A model generated the notes under the pieces. That model did no database searches. It worked only from the letters and a program-made list of their open reading frames with translations, and was not told the origin of the DNA. From Microcaldota archaeon (lineage in GTDB: Archaea; Micrarchaeota; Micrarchaeia; Micrarchaeales; CABMGC01), in contig JAGWHA010000021.1 of the NCBI GenBank assembly GCA_028867095.1, positions 1-10,951 of the forward strand: a stretch of 10,951 bases of DNA, written 5' to 3'. The stretch's first letter is position 1. Every line of letters begins with the position of its first letter. Position numbers and translations under genes: made by a program. Positions 5,998-10,951 of the stretch are shown here, piece after piece.

Positions 5998-7755
5998 TCA
6001 TTGCAGGCCCATTCTCTGTCTCTTGAGTTCCGCGATCTTGTCAAGGAGCTTGAGCTCCTGCTCGCTGAGCAGGTGCCTGAACTTCTGCCTTAGAAGCATC
6101 TCGCTTTGGTCATCGACAAGGGTGTAGAGGTTCATGTTCTCCTTCACGTTCCTTCCAAGCACCGCATCGTCAACTGAGATCGCAAGGCTCTCCCCCATCT
6201 TTCCCTCAGGAAGATTCACTCCGTTGTGCTGTATTTCGCCGATCCTCCCTATCTTCTTCCCGCTCTCGTCCATCAGAAGATAGGATGGCTTTATCCTGCC
6301 CACCACTATATCCACCCCGAACACGGCAGGATTTGAAACCCTAAAGAAGCTGTTTGGAAGCGCCTTTATCATTCCAGGGAATGTTATCGCCTTCTCAGCC
6401 TGCTCCCTCTCCATCATCTTCGCATGCTCAAGCCACTCCTTGTAATCGTCCAGTATCTTGTAGATAACATTCTCGTTGATCACCTTGACCCCTGTCGCCA
6501 TGCTCTCCGCCTCGGCGTCGTATGCGACGTTCACGTTGAATGAGAGTACGATTGAGCTGTACTGGTCGCTTGCCTTCATCGCAAACGCGTCTAGTATGTC
6601 CCTCTTGTTGACGTCGCCCAATCCCTTCTTGCTGATCTGTATGTTCATGCCCGCAAGCAGCTTCGAGAGCGCCTCAAGGCTCCCGATTGTGTCCACCTTC
6701 AAGATCACCCCAGTCTGGGCGGTCGCAAATGCCTCCTGTATTTCCGTCTTTATCTCATCGGTGTAGGTTGCGGACCTGGTGGAGATCGCAAGCGATCCTG
6801 GCAGCGCGTCTTCAAGCCCGCTTCCAGCAATCTTTATGCCTGAAGCGGCTGCCACCGAATCCACATAGTCGAACTTAGACGTTGAGTCCCTTAGGTCCTG
6901 CATCGACTTTGGCTTCAGCAGCGCCTTTATCTTCGCCGTGCCGATCCCGTTTGTGGTTGCAAATGCGATCGTGTCGTTTAGGTTGAGCGTTCCGTTGTAT
7001 AGAATAACGTCAATCGTTGTGCCCAGCCCCCTCTCCTCCTTCTTTTCGAGGATGCTCCCCTTTCCGGGCTCGTTGACGTCGACCTCGAGCCTTGGGCCGA
7101 GGAACTTCTGGGAGAGCCCCGTCGCGTAGACAAGCAGCTCCGCGATCCCCTCCCCGGTCTTTGCGCTCACTGGGAGTATGACGAGCTCCCTTTGGAAGTC
7201 GGTGATCCTGTCGAATCGCTCGCTGTTGAACCCTATCTCGCTGAACTTTCCCACCATCTGGTATATCCTTGCCTCGACCTCATTCACCACATTCTGGTTC
7301 TGCTGCGCAATCGACTCCAAAAACGAGTACGTCTCCTTCTTTGTCCAGCCGGTTATCAGGTCGATCTTGTTTGCAGCGACTATGAACGGGGTCTTGTACT
7401 CCTTGAGTATCTCGATCGCCTCGTATGTCTGGGGCTCGAAGCTCTTTGTGACGTCCACCACCAGAATCGCAAGGTCCGCGACGCTCCCTCCCCTCTTCCT
7501 CAGGTTGGTGAACGCCTCGTGCCCCGGAGTGTCTATGAAGAGCAGCCCAGGTATTATTATCTTTGCTCCGAACCTCTTTAGCAGCTCCCCGCACACGCTC
7601 TCAATCACGTCAAGCGGAACCTCGCTTGCGCCTATGTGCTGGGTTATCCCGCCCGCCTCCTTCTTTGCAATCGTGGTGCTCCTAACCCTGTCGAGCAGGG
7701 AGGTCTTGCCGTGGTCCACGTGGCCCATTACGCTGATGATTGGCTGGCGTATCAT
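5998..7755 (-). CDS. infB: Translation initiation factor aIF5B (IF2-like GTPase)
   Basis: A translational GTPase that promotes ribosomal subunit joining and helps place initiator tRNA. Taking the ATG at 7755 gives 585 residues, typical of archaeal aIF5B, which lacks the long eukaryotic N-terminus. The GTPase motifs are clear: GHVDHGKT (11-18), GGITQHIGA in switch I (35-43), DTPGHE (75-80), NKID (129-132) and SAKTGEG (197-203). Domain II follows, beginning near GLGTTIDVILYNGTL; then domain III with the DTIGSLEAL segment; and a C-terminal domain IV ending in basic helices (AELKRQRMGLQ). A GTG three codons upstream (7764) is in frame, but a TATA box (TAATTAAATA on the minus strand, 7788 down to 7779) is centred 28 nt before the ATG. 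Transcription therefore probably begins at the ATG itself and the GTG is too far upstream. The neighbouring genes run divergently (ndk) and convergently (propeller gene), so it appears monocistronic. Confidence 0.97.
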   Translation of the reverse strand: MIRQPIISVMGHVDHGKTSLLDRVRSTTIAKKEAGGITQHIGASEVPLDVIESVCGELLKRFGAKIIIPGLLFIDTPGHEAFTNLRKRGGSVADLAILVVDVTKSFEPQTYEAIEILKEYKTPFIVAANKIDLITGWTKKETYSFLESIAQQNQNVVNEVEARIYQMVGKFSEIGFNSERFDRITDFQRELVILPVSAKTGEGIAELLVYATGLSQKFLGPRLEVDVNEPGKGSILEKKEERGLGTTIDVILYNGTLNLNDTIAFATTNGIGTAKIKALLKPKSMQDLRDSTSKFDYVDSVAAASGIKIAGSGLEDALPGSLAISTRSATYTDEIKTEIQEAFATAQTGVILKVDTIGSLEALSKLLAGMNIQISKKGLGDVNKRDILDAFAMKASDQYSSIVLSFNVNVAYDAEAESMATGVKVINENVIYKILDDYKEWLEHAKMMEREQAEKAITFPGMIKALPNSFFRVSNPAVFGVDIVVGRIKPSYLLMDESGKKIGRIGEIQHNGVNLPEGKMGESLAISVDDAVLGRNVKENMNLYTLVDDQSEMLLRQKFRHLLSEQELKLLDKIAELKRQRMGLQ

Positions 7756-7778
7756 AAAAATCACAAAAACGAGAAGCT

Positions 7779-7814
7779 ATTTAATTATTAATTAACAATA
7801 TCAAGCTATAAAAA
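7779..7814. promoter_or_regulatory. AT-rich divergent promoter between infB and ndk
   Basis: The infB box TAATTAAATA reads on the minus strand at 7788-7779, at the spacing expected for a leaderless start at 7755. For ndk the best-looking box is TATAAAAA at 7807-7814, but it is centred only about 18 nt before the ATG at 7829, which is short. A box at TTTAATTA (7780-7787) would instead leave a leader of about 19 nt. The minus-strand assignment is firmer than the plus-strand one. Confidence 0.5.
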
Positions 7815-7828
7815 TTCTTGGTATTTCT

Positions 7829-8392
7829 ATGATAGAGAGGACACTAGTTTTGGTAAAGCCGGACGGGGTAGAAAGGGGGCTCACAGGCAGCATAGTAGCA
7901 AAGTTCGAGGCGTCGGGCCTAAAGCTGGTCGCAATAAAGCTCCTAAAGCCTACAACCGCGCAGGCATCGGCGCACTACCTTGAGGACAAGGCATGGATGG
8001 AGAGCGTTGGGAACAAGACGCTCAAGTCCTACGAGGCGAAGGGAGTAAAGATGACCGAGACGGCACTTGAGATAGGCCAGCGCGTCAGAAACATGCTTCT
8101 TGTCTATCTTGTTGACCAGCCCACAGTCGCAATGGTGCTAGAGGGCAACGAGGCGGTCGCTGCAGTGGCAAAGATGACCGGCGCAACGGCCCCAATCAAG
8201 GCAGACCCAAGCACGATAAGGGGAGCATACTCACTTGACTCATACGACTTGGCAGACACCCAGAAGAGGGCGGTAAAGAACATAGTCCACGCATCAGACA
8301 GCCACGACAACGCGGAGCGCGAGATAAAGGTCTGGTTCACAGAAGCGGAGGTAATCAAGTACGAGCGCGCAGACGAATCCTCGATGTACTAG
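7829..8392 (+). CDS. ndk: Nucleoside diphosphate kinase, long form
   Basis: Transfers the gamma phosphate from ATP to (d)NDPs through a phosphohistidine, balancing nucleoside triphosphate pools in the cytoplasm. Canonical signatures are present: ERTLVLVKPDGVERGL at 3-18 with Lys10; VAMVLEG at 100-106; GATAPIKADPSTIRG at 118-132 with the nucleotide-binding Arg131; and the active-site block NIVHASDSHDNAEREIKVWF at 151-170, with the phospho-accepting His154. At 187 residues it is about 35-40 longer than the usual 140-155. The extra length lies in the region after AHYLEDKAW (about 55-88), in the loop before the active site (SLDSYDLADTQKR, 135-147) and in a charged C-terminal tail. All catalytic residues I can check are kept, so it should be active. 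It is followed after 9 nt by a Nudix hydrolase gene, suggesting a small nucleotide-pool operon. The ATG at 7829 has no Shine-Dalgarno sequence in front. Confidence 0.96.
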   Translation: MIERTLVLVKPDGVERGLTGSIVAKFEASGLKLVAIKLLKPTTAQASAHYLEDKAWMESVGNKTLKSYEAKGVKMTETALEIGQRVRNMLLVYLVDQPTVAMVLEGNEAVAAVAKMTGATAPIKADPSTIRGAYSLDSYDLADTQKRAVKNIVHASDSHDNAEREIKVWFTEAEVIKYERADESSMY

Positions 8393-8401
8393 GCGATCCT
8401 A

Positions 8402-8866
8402 ATGCCTGTGGAGTCGGCAATGTGCTTTCTCCTCGATGGCGACAAGGTACTTCTGATTAGGAACTCCCGCGGCAACAGCAAGGGAAAATGGCTCGGTCTC
8501 GGAGGAAAGTTGGACAAGGGCGAGACTCCAAGGCAGGCAATAATAAGAGAAATACGCGAGGAGAGCGGAATAGAGGCGCTGGATGCTTCATATCACGGCA
8601 AGACCAATTTTTACATGGACGGCGGAAAGGAGCTTGGAATAGTTGTCCATATTTTTTCCTCAAGAAACTTCCGCGGCGAGCCCAAGTCAACAGAGGAAGG
8701 GGAGCTAAAATGGTTTAGGCATGGCGAGTTCCCTTTCGATCAGATGTGGGACGACACAAAATACTGGATGGACCTTCCGCTTGAGGGAAGGAGATTCACT
8801 GCAGATTTTTACTACGATAAAAGCAATGAGAAGGTGGTAAGGCATGATATACGAATTGAGCCTTAG
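8402..8866 (+). CDS. MTH1-like Nudix hydrolase (probable oxidised-dNTP phosphohydrolase)
   Basis: A 154-residue Nudix enzyme, probably cleaving a modified nucleoside triphosphate to the monophosphate and pyrophosphate. The full Nudix box GX5EX7REUXEEXGU is at 35-57 (Gly35, Glu41, Arg49-Glu50, Glu53-Glu54, Gly56), so metal binding should be intact. The segment WFRHGEFPFDQMWDDTKYW (104-122) and the following RRFTADFYYD closely follow human MTH1 (NUDT1), where the Trp and paired Asp after PFxxMW recognise the damaged base. Here Trp116 and Asp118 align while the second MTH1 Asp corresponds to Thr119. An 8-oxo-dGTP- or 2-OH-dATP-type substrate is therefore likely but not proven. The gene begins 9 nt after the ndk stop. 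TAGGCGATC ahead of its ATG resembles an imperfect Shine-Dalgarno (GGTGATC part), consistent with an internal operon gene that cannot be leaderless. The two products act on the same dNTP pool. Confidence 0.9.
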   Translation: MPVESAMCFLLDGDKVLLIRNSRGNSKGKWLGLGGKLDKGETPRQAIIREIREESGIEALDASYHGKTNFYMDGGKELGIVVHIFSSRNFRGEPKSTEEGELKWFRHGEFPFDQMWDDTKYWMDLPLEGRRFTADFYYDKSNEKVVRHDIRIEP

Positions 8867-8887
8867 GTACAAAGAGAGCGGAAGCAA

Positions 8888-8895
8888 TTTAAATG
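8888..8895 (+). promoter_or_regulatory. TATA box for the multi-HTH gene
   Basis: TTTAAATG, preceded by purine-rich GGAAGCAA that can act as a BRE, lies in the 54-bp gap. Its centre is about 29 nt before the GTG at 8921 and 38 nt before the ATG at 8930. Initiation near 8919 would make the GTG start leaderless, or give the ATG start a leader of about 10 nt. The gene therefore seems to have its own promoter and is not simply a third gene of the ndk unit. Confidence 0.55.
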
Positions 8896-8920
8896 GACCC
8901 GGAAAACAAAAGATGTCCGA

Positions 8921-10411
8921 GTGCTGAAAATGGAGGTAATAAAGGAGCAAAAAGGGGAGCCCGTCCCAAACCTTGAATTTTTAAGGTCGCGTTCACTGCA
9001 GGAGCTTGCGGATATGATAAGGAATAGGCGCGAATCGCAAGGTCAGCCCCCTCTCTCAGAAGTCACGATGAGTTCATACTCGCGCATACTTAGAAATATG
9101 CTAAGGCCCAAGCTATACGAATCCCTAAGCGACGATTCAAAAACCCTTGACCAAAAGGCGCAGGAGATCGGGGTCAATCGCGGCACTGTGCATCGCTATG
9201 AGAATGTGCTTGGGCTCATGGGCCTGCTCAAAAAACACAATGAGAGCCCAAACAAAAAGAAGATACTCTCCGCTCTTCAGGGAGTGCCAAAGTCCGTCTC
9301 CCAGATAAGCGCAGAGTGCTCCATTTCCCAATCAGCAGTTTATAGGACAATTAAGATACTGGACTCGCAGGAGCTGCTCGATGTCTCCGGGACAATCCAA
9401 AATGGGGGAAAAAGGGTCTATCTCTATACGGCAAGGCAAAAAGAAAAAAATGCAACAAAATCACCAGACAATGCGCCCGAAATTTCTGCTGCAAAACCCA
9501 ATCCCGTCCCGCAACGCCTCCTCAATAGAAGGGAGCGGGAGTCACTTGGGGAGCTACCTATCCCAAAGCTCATGGAAATTCTCAGCAAAAGCGCAAAGAG
9601 CGAGCACGCGTCAAAGTCCGAGGCAAACCTGAAAAATCTCGCCTTGTACGCAAAGCGCGCGATAACACACAGGCAGTTCAAGCACATCGCAAACCCCTTC
9701 ATCAGCAACGCCGTCGCGGCGGAGAAGATTGGGCTCAAGGAGGACACGCTTGCCAAGATGAGGAGCTCCCTGATAAAGCTAAAAGCGATAATGAGCATGC
9801 GAGAGGCAAAGCTTGCAATCAAGCCCGGCAGGGAGGAGCTAATAACCTTGATAAGGAAGAACCCTAAGATAACCCGCGGGGAGGCAGAGCGCCTGGGTTT
9901 CTCTTACCAGCTCTCAAAGTACTTTGGCGCGAACATCTCAAGGGCAAAGGAGGAGGCAAAGGTGCCTTTTGTACCTCGTGGTCGCGGGGAGGCGCATCGG
10001 CTTGGGGTTGAAGAAGGAATGATGAGGATAGTCTCCGCATACAGCCCTGTTCGCCTCTCAATGCTGCAAAACCTGGTCCCTTTCGACAAAAATACCCTTT
10101 CTAGAAATCTGCTTTTGCTCAGGCAGCACAGAAAGATCGCCATGATACGAATCAAGGTCGGCAGCCGCGGAAGAAGCTACAAATTCTACAGGCTCTTCAG
10201 CCGCGAGAGAGTCCGCTCATACGAGGGAATCGTTACCGACTTTGAGCCAAAGAGCCTCGAGAAGCTGGCAAAGATGGTACTAAGCATGATCTCGGCTGAG
10301 GCTAAGAGCGATAAGGGTATGAGGCTAGCCCTCTTCAAGCAGCTTAGGCATATGGGCCTTCCTCCTGGGGTCTACGAGTTGATATTCCAGGAAATAAAGG
10401 GGCAGAAATAG
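8921..10411 (+). CDS. Multi-domain winged-helix (HTH) DNA-binding protein, possible internal duplication
   Basis: I do not recognise a named family. The 496-residue protein is basic and rich in helix-turn-helix units: HTH at 75-106 (LDQKAQEIGVNRGTVHRYENVL), a winged HTH at 112-172 (VSQISAECSISQSAVYRTIKIL, then a GGKRVYLYT wing), a charged Pro/Ala/Asn linker at 173-205 that looks disordered, HTH at 262-293 (AAEKIGLKEDTLAKMRSSL), an HTH-like unit at 304-342 (ITRGEAERLGFSYQLSKYF), a winged HTH at 364-426 (MLQNLVPFDKNTLSRNLLLL, wing GSRGRSYKFY), and a helical tail at 440-496. The two halves share the order helical lead-in, HTH, wHTH, which suggests duplication. No signal, membrane segment or catalytic motif is visible. 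A transcription regulator or a chromosome/replication-associated DNA-binding protein are both possible. Start alternatives are GTG 8921 and ATG 8930. Its stop is 2 nt from that of the convergent DUF59 gene. Confidence 0.8.
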   Translation: MLKMEVIKEQKGEPVPNLEFLRSRSLQELADMIRNRRESQGQPPLSEVTMSSYSRILRNMLRPKLYESLSDDSKTLDQKAQEIGVNRGTVHRYENVLGLMGLLKKHNESPNKKKILSALQGVPKSVSQISAECSISQSAVYRTIKILDSQELLDVSGTIQNGGKRVYLYTARQKEKNATKSPDNAPEISAAKPNPVPQRLLNRRERESLGELPIPKLMEILSKSAKSEHASKSEANLKNLALYAKRAITHRQFKHIANPFISNAVAAEKIGLKEDTLAKMRSSLIKLKAIMSMREAKLAIKPGREELITLIRKNPKITRGEAERLGFSYQLSKYFGANISRAKEEAKVPFVPRGRGEAHRLGVEEGMMRIVSAYSPVRLSMLQNLVPFDKNTLSRNLLLLRQHRKIAMIRIKVGSRGRSYKFYRLFSRERVRSYEGIVTDFEPKSLEKLAKMVLSMISAEAKSDKGMRLALFKQLRHMGLPPGVYELIFQEIKGQK

Positions 10412-10413
10412 AG

Positions 10414-10737
10414 TCACATGCCCATCATGGTTGCGCGGATGTTCCTTGTTATCATCTCAGGCGTCCACATCGGCTCCCACTCAAGCTCAAGGCTGACTTC
10501 CCCGTGCTCCGGAAGCTCCTCGAGCCTAAGCTCCGCGTCAGCGAGTATCACGCTGGTCACAGGGCACATGGGGCTTGTCATCGTGAGCTTGACCTTGATG
10601 TTGTTTTGCTTGTCGACCTTTATGTCGTGGATGAGCCCAAGGTCGACTATGTTTATGCCAAGCTCCGGGTCGTTGCACTTCTTTAGGACCTCGCACACCT
10701 GCCTGACCGTTATCTGCTCCATGGTTAGATTAACCAT
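10414..10737 (-). CDS. DUF59/MIP18-family iron-sulfur assembly protein (SufT-like)
   Basis: A single-domain, 107-residue DUF59 (MIP18/PaaD/SufT-like) protein, a family that helps mature or target Fe-S clusters. The signature DPELGINIVDLGLIHDI occupies 23-39, the conserved TSPMCP with Cys58 is at 54-59, and the closing WEPMWTPEMI is at 87-96. No Mrp/Nbp35 ATPase partner is fused or adjacent, so it should work in trans. Two starts are possible: ATG 10737 as given, or ATG 10722 (102 residues). A weak TATA-like TTTTTAG on the minus strand (10751 down to 10745) is centred about 26 nt before the inner ATG, which favours 10722 if the mRNA is leaderless. The gene is convergent with the multi-HTH gene and the stops are separated by 2 nt. 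Confidence 0.93.
   Translation of the reverse strand: MVNLTMEQITVRQVCEVLKKCNDPELGINIVDLGLIHDIKVDKQNNIKVKLTMTSPMCPVTSVILADAELRLEELPEHGEVSLELEWEPMWTPEMITRNIRATMMGM
10721..10737. repeat. 17-bp perfect inverted repeat spanning two candidate start codons
   Basis: ATGGTTA, a GAT spacer, then TAACCAT form exact 7-base inverted arms. On the minus strand the repeat begins with the first ATG of the DUF59 gene, and its last two bases (10722-10721) are the first two of the second ATG. It could be an operator-like site or a small hairpin at the start of the mRNA; chance cannot be excluded because the arms are short. Confidence 0.4.
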
Positions 10738-10744
10738 TCAAAGG

Positions 10745-10751
10745 CTAAAAA
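10745..10751 (-). promoter_or_regulatory. Weak TATA-like box for the DUF59 gene
   Basis: On the minus strand AAGCTTTTTAGCC contains a poor match to the archaeal TATA consensus. Its distance to the ATG at 10722 (about 26 nt) is the usual box-to-start spacing, whereas the ATG at 10737 would be too close. The match itself is weak. Confidence 0.3.
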
Positions 10752-10792
10752 GCTTGGGCTTTAGTGCCGTTTTGTTGGTAGAGACGATTGAT

Positions 10793-10951
10793 TCATCTTC
10801 CTAAAGTATGAAGGCCTTTCAAGACTCTTTTTCCCTTTGCAGAAATCTTATATGCATTCACATATCCTTCTTCAGTTAAGACTGGTGCAAATTCTATTAG
10901 ACCATTCTTTAATAATTTTGAGAGCTTGGTGGAGAGTGTCATTTCATTCTT
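10793..10951 (-). CDS. C-terminal end of a winged-helix protein (5' part beyond window)
   Basis: The minus strand is open from the right edge to a TGA at 10795-10793, giving 52 residues. The peptide has LSTKLSKLLKNGLIEFAP followed by EEGYVNAYKISAKGKRVLKGL. This is the recognition-helix and wing pattern of a winged-helix domain (short helix, NGLI, beta hairpin, then KGKRVLKGL closing helix), as in MarR/ArsR/HxlR-type regulators. Its subfamily cannot be told from the fragment. Codons are visibly more AT-rich (AAA, TTA, AAT, ATT) than in the neighbouring genes, which may reflect a less highly expressed or transferred gene. Reading-frame continuity and domain fit support it as a real gene rather than a chance frame. 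Confidence 0.7.
   Translation of the reverse strand, partial: KNEMTLSTKLSKLLKNGLIEFAPVLTEEGYVNAYKISAKGKRVLKGLHTLGR

Noticed and set aside
7178..7795. A 205-codon plus-strand frame opposite the aIF5B GTPase domain
   Set aside because: It is antisense to the conserved G motifs, shows no recognisable domain, and has the Ser/Phe/Leu-rich look of an antisense shadow.
8913..8927. Four-codon upstream ORF (ATG TCC GAG TGC TGA) overlapping the start of the multi-HTH gene
   Set aside because: The TATA spacing puts the likely transcription start near 8919, after this ATG, so it would not be in the mRNA.
1..10951. tRNA, rRNA, transposase, integrase, toxin-antitoxin or defence cassette
   Set aside because: Nearly every base is explained by recognised or well-formed genes. 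I saw no tRNA-like cloverleaf, no inverted-repeat-bounded element and no nuclease or toxin motif.

Overview
The window looks archaeal, most likely from a DPANN lineage and plausibly Micrarchaeota-like; that placement is an inference from gene content. GatE, the subunit of the archaea-specific GatDE amidotransferase, settles the domain. Supporting signs are an aIF5B of archaeal length, TTTAWATA-type TATA boxes about 25-28 nt before start codons with little Shine-Dalgarno signal (leaderless transcription), heavy use of AGG, ATA and AGC codons, and an N-terminal motif (QSAMEYLMTYGWAILI) that I associate with small DPANN archaea. Genes are packed tightly on both strands and no gene-free stretch exceeds about 80 bases. 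I saw no rRNA, tRNA, CRISPR, insertion sequence or integrase.

Layout. (1) 1-1929, minus strand: a two-gene unit. The promoter-proximal gene is a shortened, motif-degenerate paralogue of MOFRL-type glycerate 2-kinase. It is followed after 25 nt by an apparently intact glycerate 2-kinase that runs off the left edge. (2) 1957-1972: a near-palindromic TATA element sits between this unit and gatE and can serve both directions. (3) 2010-3842, plus: gatE, whose end overlaps by 8 bp the end of a convergent YgjP/DUF45 zinc-metallopeptidase gene (3835-4515, minus). (4) 4516-4561: a compact AT-rich divergent promoter, with both flanking genes probably leaderless. (5) 4562-5968, plus: a secreted or pilin-anchored protein with a type IV pilin (class III) signal and a six-repeat Kelch-like propeller whose cysteines follow a strict pattern. 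(6) 5998-7755, minus: translation factor aIF5B. (7) 7829-8866, plus: a nucleotide-metabolism pair, a long-form nucleoside diphosphate kinase followed 9 nt later by an MTH1-like Nudix hydrolase. (8) 8921-10411, plus: a large protein with four or five helix-turn-helix units, probably an internally duplicated regulator. (9) 10414-10737, minus: a DUF59/MIP18 iron-sulfur assembly protein. (10) 10793-10951, minus: the C-terminal end of a winged-helix protein entering from the right edge.

Most genes are housekeeping: tRNA-Gln formation, initiation, dNTP supply and sanitising, Fe-S maturation, glycerate to 2-phosphoglycerate. The less ordinary content is the glycerate-kinase pseudo-paralogue, the disulfide-patterned propeller on a pilin stalk, and the multi-HTH protein. 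I found no evidence for a complete new defence or mobile system.
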